NCBI GenBank assembly: GCA_942490535.1
Contig: CALNXQ010000004.1
Span: forward strand, 124,001-188,000
DNA from: JAEINY01 sp942490535
GTDB lineage: Bacteria; Bacteroidota; Bacteroidia; Bacteroidales; Marinilabiliaceae
Reading direction: 5' to 3'
Length of the DNA stretch: 64,000 bases
Shown piece by piece: positions 36,400-46,092 of the stretch. Within the stretch, counting starts at the first letter, position 1, and each line of letters opens with the position of its first letter. The notes below the pieces were generated by a model. The model saw only the letters and a list, made by a program, of their open reading frames with translations, had not been told where the DNA came from and did no database searches. Position numbers and translations under genes: made by a program.

Positions 36400-38892
36400 T
36401 TATTTAGTAGAAAAGGAAGGCGGAATATTAGTAATATCACCAAATGCCGGATTTGCTTCCTGACTCATCACCATCTTCAGTGATACACCATTTTTGATAT
36501 AATCTTCCGGGATCCAGGATTTGTTAGTCGGTTCGCCATCGACTTTTAATGACTGAACATAAATATTGGCCTTTGAGTTATTAATTGTTTCAATGTCAAT
36601 GTGACCACCATTAGCTCTTTCAATTCTTGCTTTTGGAAACACCGGGCTTCCTATTAACAGATCCGCACGACCCGGGTAGTGGGGGTATAAACCAAGTGCC
36701 GAGAAAACATACCACGAAGACATTTGTCCCAAATCATCTTGCCCTGGAATACCTGTTGTAGTCGGTCTCCACAAGTGATCCATCGTTGCTCTTAAAACTT
36801 CCTGGGCCTTGTAAGCTTTTCCGGTATAGAGATACATCCAGGGCGCATTGATGGAGGGTTGGTTGGAGACATCCGAATATTGACCACCTGACCGGTATAG
36901 CGCCCAGGCGCCATTTTCTTTTCGGAAAAAGCGATCCAGTCTGTAGGCGGCAGTATCAGGTCCTCCCATTTTTTCAATTAGGCCAGCTGCATCAAAAGGA
37001 ATCATCCAGAGGTATTGAGAAGGACTGCCCTCCACAAATAAATGGGGCGAGTAGGGGTCAAAGCCATCTTTCCAGCTACCATCTGTATTTTTGCCCTGAA
37101 TATAGCCTACTCCGTATGCGGCTTCCGGATTGTATAGGTTTTTCCAATAGCCCGATTGTTCCAGGAACAGTTGATTGTCATCAGTTTGCTTAAGTCTTTG
37201 TGAAAGCTGAGATAAGGCGAAGTAAGCCGAAGCTTGCTCCAGCGTTTCTGTAGCACCATCCCAGGCGTTGCAGGAGTCGGATATAAACTTCAGGTTTATC
37301 CATTGATCCAATGAGGGTTTTTGTCCTCTGGTGAAGACTGGCGCACCAATATTGCTCAAATCAAATTCGGTAGGGACTGTGGCTGCTTTAACAAGCGATT
37401 TATAGGCCGTGTTTACATCAAAACCATCACAGCCAAATGCCACGAAATTAGCAATGGCGATGGCGGATGGATCCCCATTCATAACACCGGTGGGGCCGTT
37501 GTTGTGAGTCCATCGGTCCCATATGCCATTGTATTGCTCAGATTGATTAAGCAGTGATTGAGCAATGTCATTGGCACGTTGAGGATGGGTTAGCGATATC
37601 AATTGCAATTGAGAACGGTACACATCCCAGCCAGAAAAATTAGCATATTGATTCTTTTGCGATGCTTCGATCTTATGCGTTTTACCATCAAAACCGGCGT
37701 ACTCACCATTGGCATCGCTAAACACATTGGGATGGAAGAAGGAGTGGTAAAGGGCTGAATAAAATGTGGTAAGTCTGGCAGTGTCTGTCGATTCAACTTT
37801 TACCGTTGAAAGTGCATCTTTCCAAGTCTGGTAGGCTCTTTTACTAACGGATTCAAGTGAATCTTCTGCCTTTTGTTCAGCTGAAATATTATTACGTGCA
37901 TTGTCAATACTGACGTAGGAAATACCAACTTTCATATTAACTTCCGTCGATTCGCTGACATCCAGGTTGACCCACAGGCCAGAACCTTTTCCAACTTTCG
38001 GGAACCCATCATCGCCATAGGGCATTCCTCCTTTTGTTTGGCGGGCAGAGTGGAGTACTTTATCATCTTCCCAGCCACCTGCTTCAAGGATTTTGGCATC
38101 CAGTTTCGCACAAAAGTACAAGGTATAATAATCTCTTCTGTTGTATTCCCCCAAATAACCGCAAAAGTTTCCGCTCACCACATAGCCGGAAATTTCACCC
38201 TTTTCAAGATCTACCTCCGTATAGGCATGTCCACTACCCAGTTGTGAATAGGACGTTCTGACCAACAGTTTGGCGGGTTGGCCGGCTGGATATGTAAAGC
38301 GCGCGATTCCTGTTCGTTCGGTCGCACTTAATTCAACATTCACGCCATTGTCCAATTGTACTTGATAGTATCCCGGACGGGCTGTTTCATTATCGTGTGA
38401 ATATCCACTGCTATAGTATACATCCATGTTATCCGTATCCGGAGAATGCTTGATTTCTTTGGTGAAAGGCAGGAATGGAATATCTCCGGAGGCACCCACG
38501 CAACCGGTTCCGGAAATACGGGTGAGTGAAAAGCCTTTGACCCGATCCGCGGCATAATTATACCCTCCGGGTGATACTGGCATTCTCAATTTATTCTTTT
38601 CGAGTCTTTCATATTTTCGGTGTGAAATGGTGTTTTCACTGAAGCTACATTCGGGCCCGAAATTGAGCATGCCAAATGGTAAACCGGCCCCCGGAACCGT
38701 GTTGGCGGCCGCACTGACGGCTTTTTCGCCTTCCGTTCCAATGAAAGGATTTACAAATGCTGCGGGATCCTGGATCCATTCAGGTGATTCAGTTGGTTTT
38801 GAACATCCGGCTAAAAATAGGATGAAGCTAAAGATTAAGCTTTGAGGCAGTAGTTTTTTGCAATAATACTTCTGGTTGAATTTAGTTTCCAT
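36400..38892 (-). CDS. GH92-family alpha-mannosidase lipoprotein
   Basis: An 830-aa exported lipoprotein (signal segment ending FILFLAGC, lipidation Cys30). GH92 motifs in order: VNPFIGTEGE at the start of the mature enzyme, AGLPFGMLNFGPE, SGTGCVGASGDIPF, LYHSFFHPNVFSD in the central catalytic domain, and LGQMSSWYVFSALGLYPHYPG near the C-terminus, which carries conserved active-site residues. Known GH92 enzymes are calcium-dependent exo-mannosidases, mostly alpha-1,2, acting on N-glycan or yeast-mannan side chains. It is not next to the SusCD pair (about 16.6 kb away) and has its own terminator, so it appears monocistronic. Confidence 0.93.
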   Translation of the reverse strand: METKFNQKYYCKKLLPQSLIFSFILFLAGCSKPTESPEWIQDPAAFVNPFIGTEGEKAVSAAANTVPGAGLPFGMLNFGPECSFSENTISHRKYERLEKNKLRMPVSPGGYNYAADRVKGFSLTRISGTGCVGASGDIPFLPFTKEIKHSPDTDNMDVYYSSGYSHDNETARPGYYQVQLDNGVNVELSATERTGIARFTYPAGQPAKLLVRTSYSQLGSGHAYTEVDLEKGEISGYVVSGNFCGYLGEYNRRDYYTLYFCAKLDAKILEAGGWEDDKVLHSARQTKGGMPYGDDGFPKVGKGSGLWVNLDVSESTEVNMKVGISYVSIDNARNNISAEQKAEDSLESVSKRAYQTWKDALSTVKVESTDTARLTTFYSALYHSFFHPNVFSDANGEYAGFDGKTHKIEASQKNQYANFSGWDVYRSQLQLISLTHPQRANDIAQSLLNQSEQYNGIWDRWTHNNGPTGVMNGDPSAIAIANFVAFGCDGFDVNTAYKSLVKAATVPTEFDLSNIGAPVFTRGQKPSLDQWINLKFISDSCNAWDGATETLEQASAYFALSQLSQRLKQTDDNQLFLEQSGYWKNLYNPEAAYGVGYIQGKNTDGSWKDGFDPYSPHLFVEGSPSQYLWMIPFDAAGLIEKMGGPDTAAYRLDRFFRKENGAWALYRSGGQYSDVSNQPSINAPWMYLYTGKAYKAQEVLRATMDHLWRPTTTGIPGQDDLGQMSSWYVFSALGLYPHYPGRADLLIGSPVFPKARIERANGGHIDIETINNSKANIYVQSLKVDGEPTNKSWIPEDYIKNGVSLKMVMSQEANPAFGDITNIPPSFSTK

Positions 38893-39326
38893 CTTTTATT
38901 CATGAAATAGTTAGTAGTCTTTAAATTTTGCCGTCATGCATTTAGTTCTCAGCCCTGAAAAATAGATGTCTGTGGCACATTTATATATTTATTGAGAAGC
39001 ATGATACTTCGTCCTTTTTTTTTCAGAACTAGGTCAGATTGCGTGAACAATTAGCCACACAATCACCTGACTACTTATTATGATCGGTGAATGGCGATTT
39101 ACCCTACTCCGGTCCATCAATTTAATTTAGACAAATTTTGGATGGGTTGCATTTCTTTCCAGATCAGGGGAACGGTTTTATGCTGTAGGGTGTTGAGCCG
39201 GTTAGGTGTCTATATGTTGTTGAACAACTCTCAATAGGGTGACGTTTCTTTATTGAATTGTTATCTTCAACCCCTTTTAGTGGAAATATAGGAAGATATT
39301 ATCTCGCAATAATTAATTTATTATAT
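38893..39326. other. Divergent intergenic stretch between GH92 and the S9 peptidase
   Basis: About 430 bp separating two divergent genes. It should hold promoters for both, but I see no element close enough to the consensus to call. No RNA gene or strong hairpin is seen. Confidence 0.4.
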
Positions 39327-42179
39327 ATGAAACAACACACATTTAAAACCTATCTATTGGCCCAGTTATTTTGGGTATTACCATTTCTGGTGGTGGCAGA
39401 TGGAAAGAAGCCACTTGATTTCTCTGTGTATGATGGCTGGAAAAGCTTGTCAAAACAGGTTTTATCCGATGATGGGAGATGGGTTTCCTATGAAATCAAT
39501 CCCCAGGATGGCGATGGCTTTATTTATCTGTATAATGTGCAGAGTGGTGCATTGGATTCCATTGCACGTGGTCAATCCGCTTCTTTTTCGGCAGATGGTC
39601 ATTTCTGGGCTTTTCAGATTAAGGCACAAAAGGACACGGTCCGTCAGTTGGAACTCAATAAAGTGAAAAAGGACAAATTTCCGAAAGACACTTTGTACAT
39701 ACGGAACCTGTCTAATGGAGCGGTTAAGACATTTGCAGACATAAAGAAACACAGTTTGTCGAAAGACGGTGGTGATTGGTTAGCCATTCATTTGGATAAA
39801 GAACTGAAAAAGGAAGAAGCAAAAAAGGATACAGCCGAAACTAAACCTGAAGGGGAACAGAAAGCGGAAAAGAAGGAGAAGGAAAAGAAGACGGATAAAA
39901 AGAAAAAGTCTTTTAAATCAAAGGGGACGCCTTTGGTCTTTTATCGTCCGTCAACCGGGGATTCTTTGTGTGTGGAAAAAGTGACCCATTATGATGTGGC
40001 CGATAATGGTCGGTCCGCCTATGTCGTGCAAAGTATCGGCGACACCACAGAAGTATCTGTCGTAGTGAAATTTGATGCGGCTAAATGGCAGGTGGATACC
40101 TTGTTTAAATCCATGGGAAAAATAGATAAGATAACTACTGCGTTTGACGGAGATCAGTGTGCCTACTTATTTTCGCCGGATACGGCGGATACAAAAGTGT
40201 ATCGATTATATCATTATGCGGATAAGCTAAAGGCACCGCGTATGATTGTGGATACCTTGCATGCCAATTTGCCATCTGACTGGTCTGCACTGACCAAAAG
40301 TAATTTGTACTTTTCAAAAAGCGGGGATAAACTATTCTTTGGAGCTGGTATGCGTCCTCAGGAAGAACCTAAAGATACCTTAACCAAGGATGAAAAAGTG
40401 CATGTGGATGTGTGGCACTGGAATGAGCCCGAAATTCAACCCATGCAGAAAAAGAATTTGTCCAAAGAGAAAAACCGGGCGTATTTATGCACTTACATCA
40501 TTAAAGAGAATAAAGTGGTGCAGCTGGAATCACCTGAACTGGAGCGTGTATCCATTCAGGAAAAAGGTGATTTGAATGTGGCCCTGGGGTATGATGGCCG
40601 ACTTTATAAGCGCTCGGCTTCCTGGACGTCTAAATGGGCTTCTGATATCTATTTAATCGATGTGATCACCGGCTCTAAAAAACTCCTGAAGCAGGAGCAA
40701 TATCGAACTAGCAAGTTATCGCCGGATGGCAAATGGTTTGTGTATTATGAACCGGCAGATAGTAATTACTATGCTAAAAATGTGCAAACCGATGTGGTAG
40801 CTCTTTTAAGTAAAGGCATGGAGGCTCCTTTGGCCGATGAATTGCACGATACTCCCAATGATCCCAGTGCTTATGGCATTGTTGATTTCACTGTGGATTT
40901 GAAAAGTGTGATTGTGTACGATCGCTATGATATGTGGCAACTGGATCTGACGGGTAAAAAAGCGCCTGTGTGTCTGACTCTGGAAGAAGGACGGAAGCAG
41001 ACCACGCAATTCAGATATGTGCGTTTGGATAAGGAAGAAAAGGCGATTAATCTGAAAGAACCGTTATTGCTGCGTGCCTTCAATGATCAAACCAAACAAT
41101 CCGGGTTATATTACTTGGATAAAAATGGTTTAAAGGCTATCATGATGGGCGATTATAATGTGTATGAACCATTGAAAGCCAAATCAGCAGATCTGTTCGT
41201 CTGGAGCAAATCCACATTTAATGACTATCCGGAAGTACAGGTGACCGATCACACCTTTGCGTCGTCAAAAGTAATCAGTACTACCAATCCTCAACAGAAT
41301 GACTATAAATGGGGAAATATCCAGTTGGTGGATTGGATTGCTTCTGATGGCCTGGACCACCAGGGATTGTTAGTGACACCTGAGAACATGGATCCCAACA
41401 AAAAATATCCCATGGTGATCTATTTTTATGAGCGCAGCTCCGATAGGATGCATCGCTATACCAGTCCGCGTCCCAGCCGTTCCACGATCAATTGGACGAT
41501 GTATGCCAGTAATGATTACGTGGTTTTTGTGCCGGATATCTATTACCGCGAAGGCGATCCCGGGTTGTGTGCTTATGAAGCCATTGTGAGCGGTGCCTTG
41601 TCGATGGTAGATCAATTTGATTTTGTGGATCGGGAAAACATGGCCATTCAAGGCCAGAGCTGGGGAGGATATCAGGTGGCCCATCTGATCACCCGTACCA
41701 ACCTGTTTAAAGCCGGTATGGCCGGTGCACCAGTCAGTAATATGACCAGTGCGTATGGTGGTATTCGCTGGGGAACGGGTATGAGCCGGATGTTTCAGTA
41801 TGAAAATACCCAAAGCCGTATTGGTGGAACCTTATGGGAGCGTACCAATAAATACATCGAAAATTCACCGGTCTTTTTTGCGCCTCAGGTAGAGACACCT
41901 CTGTTAATCATGCACAATGATATGGATGGAGCTGTGCCCTGGTATCAGGGAATTGAATATTTCATGGCGCTGCGCCGTTTGAATAAACCTGCCTGGATGT
42001 TGGTGTATAATGACGAAGATCATAACCTGACGCGGCGGGCCAACTCAAAGGATTTGAGTATCCGCATGATGCAGTTTTTTGACCATTACCTGAAAGGAAA
42101 GCCGATGCCGGTGTGGATGAAAGAAGGGATTCCGGCCACTCAAAAAGGCAAAGAGATGGGCTATGATTTAATGGAGTAA
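39327..42179 (+). CDS. S9-family (prolyl oligopeptidase-like) exported peptidase
   Basis: A 950-aa serine peptidase. A hydrophobic signal segment (LLAQLFWVLPFLVVADG) suggests export to the periplasm. A long beta-propeller-like region follows, interrupted by a highly charged Lys/Glu insert (about 155-200). The C-terminal alpha/beta-hydrolase domain has the nucleophile in GQSWGGYQ (Ser778), an acidic residue in HNDMDGAVPW (about 865-867) and His899 in DEDHNL. ATG 39327 was chosen over the frame start at 39258 because it places the signal peptide at the N-terminus. Bacteroidota use such enzymes to process peptides. The charged insert is unusual and probably a surface loop. Confidence 0.92.
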   Translation: MKQHTFKTYLLAQLFWVLPFLVVADGKKPLDFSVYDGWKSLSKQVLSDDGRWVSYEINPQDGDGFIYLYNVQSGALDSIARGQSASFSADGHFWAFQIKAQKDTVRQLELNKVKKDKFPKDTLYIRNLSNGAVKTFADIKKHSLSKDGGDWLAIHLDKELKKEEAKKDTAETKPEGEQKAEKKEKEKKTDKKKKSFKSKGTPLVFYRPSTGDSLCVEKVTHYDVADNGRSAYVVQSIGDTTEVSVVVKFDAAKWQVDTLFKSMGKIDKITTAFDGDQCAYLFSPDTADTKVYRLYHYADKLKAPRMIVDTLHANLPSDWSALTKSNLYFSKSGDKLFFGAGMRPQEEPKDTLTKDEKVHVDVWHWNEPEIQPMQKKNLSKEKNRAYLCTYIIKENKVVQLESPELERVSIQEKGDLNVALGYDGRLYKRSASWTSKWASDIYLIDVITGSKKLLKQEQYRTSKLSPDGKWFVYYEPADSNYYAKNVQTDVVALLSKGMEAPLADELHDTPNDPSAYGIVDFTVDLKSVIVYDRYDMWQLDLTGKKAPVCLTLEEGRKQTTQFRYVRLDKEEKAINLKEPLLLRAFNDQTKQSGLYYLDKNGLKAIMMGDYNVYEPLKAKSADLFVWSKSTFNDYPEVQVTDHTFASSKVISTTNPQQNDYKWGNIQLVDWIASDGLDHQGLLVTPENMDPNKKYPMVIYFYERSSDRMHRYTSPRPSRSTINWTMYASNDYVVFVPDIYYREGDPGLCAYEAIVSGALSMVDQFDFVDRENMAIQGQSWGGYQVAHLITRTNLFKAGMAGAPVSNMTSAYGGIRWGTGMSRMFQYENTQSRIGGTLWERTNKYIENSPVFFAPQVETPLLIMHNDMDGAVPWYQGIEYFMALRRLNKPAWMLVYNDEDHNLTRRANSKDLSIRMMQFFDHYLKGKPMPVWMKEGIPATQKGKEMGYDLME

Positions 42180-42206
42180 ATCAAATGCGTTAACAATACT
42201 AAAAAA

Positions 42207-42240
42207 AACCTGCCATTCATTCGATTGGCGGGTTTTTTTA
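42207..42240. terminator. Shared terminator between S9 peptidase and egtD
   Basis: Stem AACCTGCCA (42207-42215) with TGGCGGGTT (42226-42234), a T run after it and an A run before it, so it can work in both directions. Its right end overlaps the egtD stop codon. Confidence 0.85.
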
Positions 42241-43236
42241 TTTCATCAGCTGAACCAGACCAAACCATTTGCGATTATCGTAAAAAATCTCTTTGATTTT
42301 TAGATTGCTATCTGCGGTCATCCGCTTGATGCCTTCTTCTGAGAATTTATAGGAATTTTCAGTGTGTATAGTTTCTTCTTTATGAAGAACGACGTTTTTA
42401 TCTAAATACGGGGACTCAATGGATAATTTCGTTCTGGCCTTCAGGTGCATTTCAATCCGATGCTCGGCTTCATTGTAAAATGCCAGGTGCTCAAAATGAG
42501 TGGGGATAAAATTGGTTTTAAGCAAGCGATTGGTAACTCTTAAAATATTCTTATTAAATGCTTCTGTGATATGCTGACTGTCATTGTAAGCCGCTTCCAG
42601 TATGGTTGTGGGTTTTTCCATATCGATGCCCAGGAATAGTTGGTCACCTGGGTGCATTATTGAACTGATGTTGGAGAGCAACCTGGTGGCTTGTTGCGGT
42701 GTGAAGTTGCCAAGTGTGCTACCGAAAAAGCAGAATGCACGGGGCTGACCTGTTGGCTCTAGCTGTAGTTTGGAGGTGAAATCTGCCACCAAACCCTCAA
42801 TTGTTATAGCAGGAAAGCGTTTGATTAAATTCCGTGCTGATTTTTGAATGGCAGAAGCACTGAAGTCAATAGGACGATAGGTGAGGGAGTATAAAAATAT
42901 GGATGGGATGGCCTTTAAAACCATTGAGATTTTCGAGCTGTCACCGCTGCCCAGTTCTATTAATTCCAAATTCCTCATTTTGGCAAAAATGGGTTGAGCC
43001 CCATTTTGCAATATGCTTTTTTCGGTTCTGGTGGGATAGTATTCCGGTAGTTCAGTGATCATTTCAAACAGTGCAGAACCGGCCCGGTCATAAAAAAATT
43101 TGCTGGAAATATATTTTTCCTGGGCCAGAAGTCCCGCCCGTAACTCTGATTTGAGCTTCGTTTCCTCAAGTGCCTTCAGTTGATTCTTGATGGTGATTTT
43201 CCGCGGTATGGATAGGGATGTTGTTGTGTGTGGCAT
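42238..43236 (-). CDS. egtD: L-histidine N(alpha)-methyltransferase
   Basis: A 332-aa SAM-dependent enzyme that trimethylates histidine to hercynine. Family features are SKFFYDRAGSALFEMITELPEYYPTRTE near the N-terminus, the SAM-binding LIELGSGDSSK, PIDFSASAI, CFFGSTLGNF, and GDQLFLGIDMEKP. Length matches EgtD (about 320). In ergothioneine synthesis EgtD is normally paired with EgtB. No egtB is in this window, so the product here may be hercynine itself, or the partner is elsewhere. It shares a terminator with the opposing S9 peptidase gene. Confidence 0.92.
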   Translation of the reverse strand: MPHTTTSLSIPRKITIKNQLKALEETKLKSELRAGLLAQEKYISSKFFYDRAGSALFEMITELPEYYPTRTEKSILQNGAQPIFAKMRNLELIELGSGDSSKISMVLKAIPSIFLYSLTYRPIDFSASAIQKSARNLIKRFPAITIEGLVADFTSKLQLEPTGQPRAFCFFGSTLGNFTPQQATRLLSNISSIMHPGDQLFLGIDMEKPTTILEAAYNDSQHITEAFNKNILRVTNRLLKTNFIPTHFEHLAFYNEAEHRIEMHLKARTKLSIESPYLDKNVVLHKEETIHTENSYKFSEEGIKRMTADSNLKIKEIFYDNRKWFGLVQLMK

Positions 43237-43614
43237 TTGTTATGGTATTTATTGTGAAATGGTTGGTTGGTCTAATCTCTTCCTGGACGAAAACATATGG
43301 GCTGAACACTTATGTGAAAGCAATTGACATGTCATCCGATTTGTAAGAAACAGTTAATAATAACGGATAAAAAATGCTGAAAGTCAAGGGCCCTTGTTTC
43401 TAGGGCTACCCTAGAAGATTATTATAGCAGAGCTGAGCGTGTGATGTATTAAGCGTCTATCTGATAAACGGTTAAGTTGCTAAAGGTAGCGGAGAAGTAC
43501 TTCCCATAACCGGATAATGGGTGATGGGGGGCGGATAAGATTTGGGTCAGACCAGATTCTAATTTCCTGGAAATTTGGAATATTAAGTGGGGAGCTGATT
43601 ACCTGGATAAACCA
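43237..43614. other. Intergenic stretch between carbonic anhydrase and egtD
   Basis: About 380 bp without a gene. The palindrome AATTTCCTGGAAATT lies at 43561-43575, and GGGTCAGACC occurs at 43544-43553. Nothing else is supported. Confidence 0.4.
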
Positions 43615-43643
43615 AACAAAGCTACCAGGATGGTAGCTTTGTT
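43615..43643 (-). terminator. Terminator-like hairpin after the carbonic anhydrase gene
   Basis: A perfect 13-bp stem, AACAAAGCTACCA (43615-43627) with TGGTAGCTTTGTT (43631-43643), 3-nt loop, 28 bp after the stop. The T tail on the minus strand is poor, but the stem is very strong. Confidence 0.7.
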
Positions 43644-43671
43644 ATATTTTACGAGATTCCTAAGTTTGGTC

Positions 43672-44439
43672 CTAATGATTGTGTCCGGCATGGGCTTCGT
43701 CTTCCAATAAGGTAACAGAGCCATCATGTAGATTGTAATAGGCACCCACTACTTTAATTTTCCCTTCCTTTTCCAGGTTACTGATGATGTGACTGCGCTT
43801 TCGGATGTCCTCAACAGTCTGGAGTACATTGTTTTTAATAACTTTGTTGAAGTACTCTTTGTTATGATAGTCACGTTCGCCTTCAACTTCTTGAATGGCG
43901 GGTTCGATTTCGTTTAATAAATGAGTTACATTTAAACTGCCCACATCCACTTTGCTAATGGCTGATTTAACGGCACCGCAGTTTTCATGTCCCAGAATCA
44001 TCAATAATTTAGATCCGGCCACACCCAATCCGTATTCCATACTGCCTAAGAGGTCTTCATCTTCAATATTACCGGCCACACGGGCTACGAAAATATCTCC
44101 AATCCCTTGATCAAAAAGGTATTCGATAGGCACGCGTGAATCTACACAACCTAAAACAATGGCCTTGGGGTATTGCCCATCAGAGGTGGCCGTGATTTGT
44201 GCCGGCAGATCACGATTAATCATCTGGTTGTCTAGGTATCTTTTATTTCCATCCATTAAATCTTTCAATGCTTCATCAGGAGTCATCTGCTCCTGCATTT
44301 CTTTTGTCATTACCGTTTTTACTTTTTCGGCAACAACGGCATCGTGGCTGTGCTCACTTGTTTTTTTGGCCGGCTGATTACAGCTTGCCATGCCTAAGGC
44401 AGTAACAACAAATGCTGTGAAGAAAAACTTTCCTTTCAT
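43672..44439 (-). CDS. Exported beta-class carbonic anhydrase lipoprotein
   Basis: A 255-aa protein with a lipoprotein signal (ALGMASC, Cys20) placing it in the cell envelope. The beta-carbonic anhydrase domain has zinc ligands Cys98, His151 and Cys154 (CVDSR, with the Asp100-Arg102 dyad, and HENC), plus FVARVAGNI and EYGLGVAGSKLLMILGHENCG. It interconverts CO2 and bicarbonate. The C-terminus is His-rich (DEAHAGHNH), and the mature N-terminus also carries HSH, possibly for zinc capture. Most beta enzymes are cytosolic, so the lipid anchor is notable. A -7 element lies upstream at 44484-44491. Confidence 0.94.
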   Translation of the reverse strand: MKGKFFFTAFVVTALGMASCNQPAKKTSEHSHDAVVAEKVKTVMTKEMQEQMTPDEALKDLMDGNKRYLDNQMINRDLPAQITATSDGQYPKAIVLGCVDSRVPIEYLFDQGIGDIFVARVAGNIEDEDLLGSMEYGLGVAGSKLLMILGHENCGAVKSAISKVDVGSLNVTHLLNEIEPAIQEVEGERDYHNKEYFNKVIKNNVLQTVEDIRKRSHIISNLEKEGKIKVVGAYYNLHDGSVTLLEDEAHAGHNH

Positions 44440-44483
44440 GTTTAATTATTTTTGTTTATTAATGAATTTTCAAGCATGTTATA

Positions 44484-44491
44484 CAAAAGTA
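44484..44491 (-). promoter_or_regulatory. -7 element of the carbonic anhydrase gene
   Basis: TACTTTTG on the minus strand, 45 bp before the ATG. Confidence 0.5.
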
Positions 44492-44565
44492 AGGATAGAA
44501 AAGATGAAAGGAAATGGCTATTTACTGTTTTTTTTATGATCCTTGTTAAGATTTGTTAAAGAAAA

Positions 44566-45330
44566 TTAGTTATAAAGCGGTTGTAAGATACGCTCGTGCT
44601 TCGCATTTTTTTTATCCAATACAGAAAGGTGAATGGATTTGTTTTTAATGCGTTGTTTTAAGTGGTTATAAATGGCAAGTGAAGGATGTGCATCCACTGA
44701 ATATTGATCCAGGTAAAAATAAACTGGATGCAAGTAAAGCGTATCAGGTGTGTCTTTAAGAATATAAAAATCAATCAGACTTCCCCGATTGAACTGAATG
44801 GCATCAATACTGGCGATGGCGGCTTGAAGTAGTTCATCTGACACATCTGTCGGGTATATTAATCGGTTTTCATGAGGTGTTAAGAGGGTATCTTTTTGTG
44901 CTGCCGAATAATCACTCAACTTGTTGATATGCATGTGGTATTTGGTTTCGAATAAAGCTTCAGCATCGTAGGTCCCTTGGCGGTTGTGTTGGCGATGCAG
45001 GGTTTGAATGGCATGCTTTTGCGGATAGGGTTTGAAGACACGAAGAATTAAGGAATCACCCACCTCCAATTCATTATTACCCAGGTAATCTACTTCGTCA
45101 AAATAAGTGGTACCGTTATAGGTGTAATAGTATTTGAGTGTATGCAAGGTATAGTTTCCGCCTGATGAAGTGGATTCGCCATACACCTGACCGGATACTT
45201 CTGTTTTCAGTAGGATGACATAGTTATAGGCATATATCCCAAATGCCAGACCTATCACTAGAACTGCCATCAGGAGGGTGCGTGTTATGCTATTGTGTTT
45301 TTGAAGCGGAGATGGGTTAGGTTTGTCCAT
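44566..45330 (-). CDS. Single-pass membrane protein, DUF3592-like N-terminal part
   Basis: A 254-aa protein with one N-terminal membrane helix (about 17-40, TLLMAVLVIGLAFGIYAYNYVILL). A beta-rich segment follows (EVSGQVYGESTSSGG, LKYYYTYNGTTYFDEVDY, LEVGDSLILRVFKPYPQKH) that recalls DUF3592-type domains. The C-terminal half (about 120-254) matches nothing I know. It starts 10 bp after the YkgJ gene on the same strand, so the two form an operon. Function unknown. Confidence 0.65.
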   Translation of the reverse strand: MDKPNPSPLQKHNSITRTLLMAVLVIGLAFGIYAYNYVILLKTEVSGQVYGESTSSGGNYTLHTLKYYYTYNGTTYFDEVDYLGNNELEVGDSLILRVFKPYPQKHAIQTLHRQHNRQGTYDAEALFETKYHMHINKLSDYSAAQKDTLLTPHENRLIYPTDVSDELLQAAIASIDAIQFNRGSLIDFYILKDTPDTLYLHPVYFYLDQYSVDAHPSLAIYNHLKQRIKNKSIHLSVLDKKNAKHERILQPLYN

Positions 45331-45340
45331 GTTAAGATAT

Positions 45341-46045
45341 TCAATCGTTTACGTTAAAAAGTGGGTTGTTGGAAATAGCTTCCTCCGAAACAGGCTCACC
45401 ATTATTATGGGCGATCAATAATCCCTCTTCCATCAAAAACTCACGACCGGCGATGCCTGCCATTTTCAGTCCTTTATTAAATCCTTCATTCATCATCTGA
45501 CCGGCACGTAAAGGAAATTCTAGTAAAGCAGGATGTTGGGAGGTGTCATTGGGGTGATCATAAAAGGTACGGCAGCTTTTCTCCGACATTGATAAATAGA
45601 TCCGGCAGGCCATCGGACGTGCCTCGTAAGCCATACAGGCACCGTCTTTTAACAGAGGACAAGGTGCTTTACTGCTTAATAATTCTTGATCCTGCAAACG
45701 CCCTCTCTTTTGATAATTGTTAAAGGCCCGGCTGAGAATGGGTTTTAATTCGTCCTGGCTGTATTTTTCTTGTAGGTATTTCCATAAATATACAAACTCA
45801 TGGGAGATGCCATAGATCGGTTGGTGGCAGCACCACTCGCAGCCTTTGCGACAATCAATGGTCACTTGTTGCTGGGCTGCCTGGGCGGAAAGAGCATCAA
45901 TAAGCCCATCCATGGCTTGGTATTGTAGCTTCACAACTGATAAAAAATGAGGTGTGCCGGTGGAATCTGTTGTAGCTTCCAGGGCCATTTTATAACCATC
46001 TTTAAAAAATGCTTTATCTGCGTCAGAAAAGTTCGATTGACTCAT
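45341..46045 (-). CDS. YkgJ-family cysteine-cluster protein
   Basis: A 234-aa cytosolic protein. The first cysteine cluster is CRKGCEWCC (Cys65, 69, 72, 73), and the second is CPLLKDGACMAYEARPMACR. This is the pattern of the YkgJ/Fe-S or zinc cluster family, whose function is largely unknown; some members act in protein modification. It lies 10 bp upstream of the DUF3592-like gene and 48 bp from the SLC12-type transporter, all on one strand. The metal (Fe-S or Zn) cannot be decided from sequence. Confidence 0.87.
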   Translation of the reverse strand: MSQSNFSDADKAFFKDGYKMALEATTDSTGTPHFLSVVKLQYQAMDGLIDALSAQAAQQQVTIDCRKGCEWCCHQPIYGISHEFVYLWKYLQEKYSQDELKPILSRAFNNYQKRGRLQDQELLSSKAPCPLLKDGACMAYEARPMACRIYLSMSEKSCRTFYDHPNDTSQHPALLEFPLRAGQMMNEGFNKGLKMAGIAGREFLMEEGLLIAHNNGEPVSEEAISNNPLFNVND

Positions 46046-46092
46046 GAGGTGTTATTAATGTTTAATTGGTTGTGGTAAATAGTTTTGAATCG

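Noticed and set aside
41370..41813. 147-codon minus-strand frame inside the S9 peptidase
   Set aside because: It is a shadow over the conserved catalytic domain of a well-supported gene.
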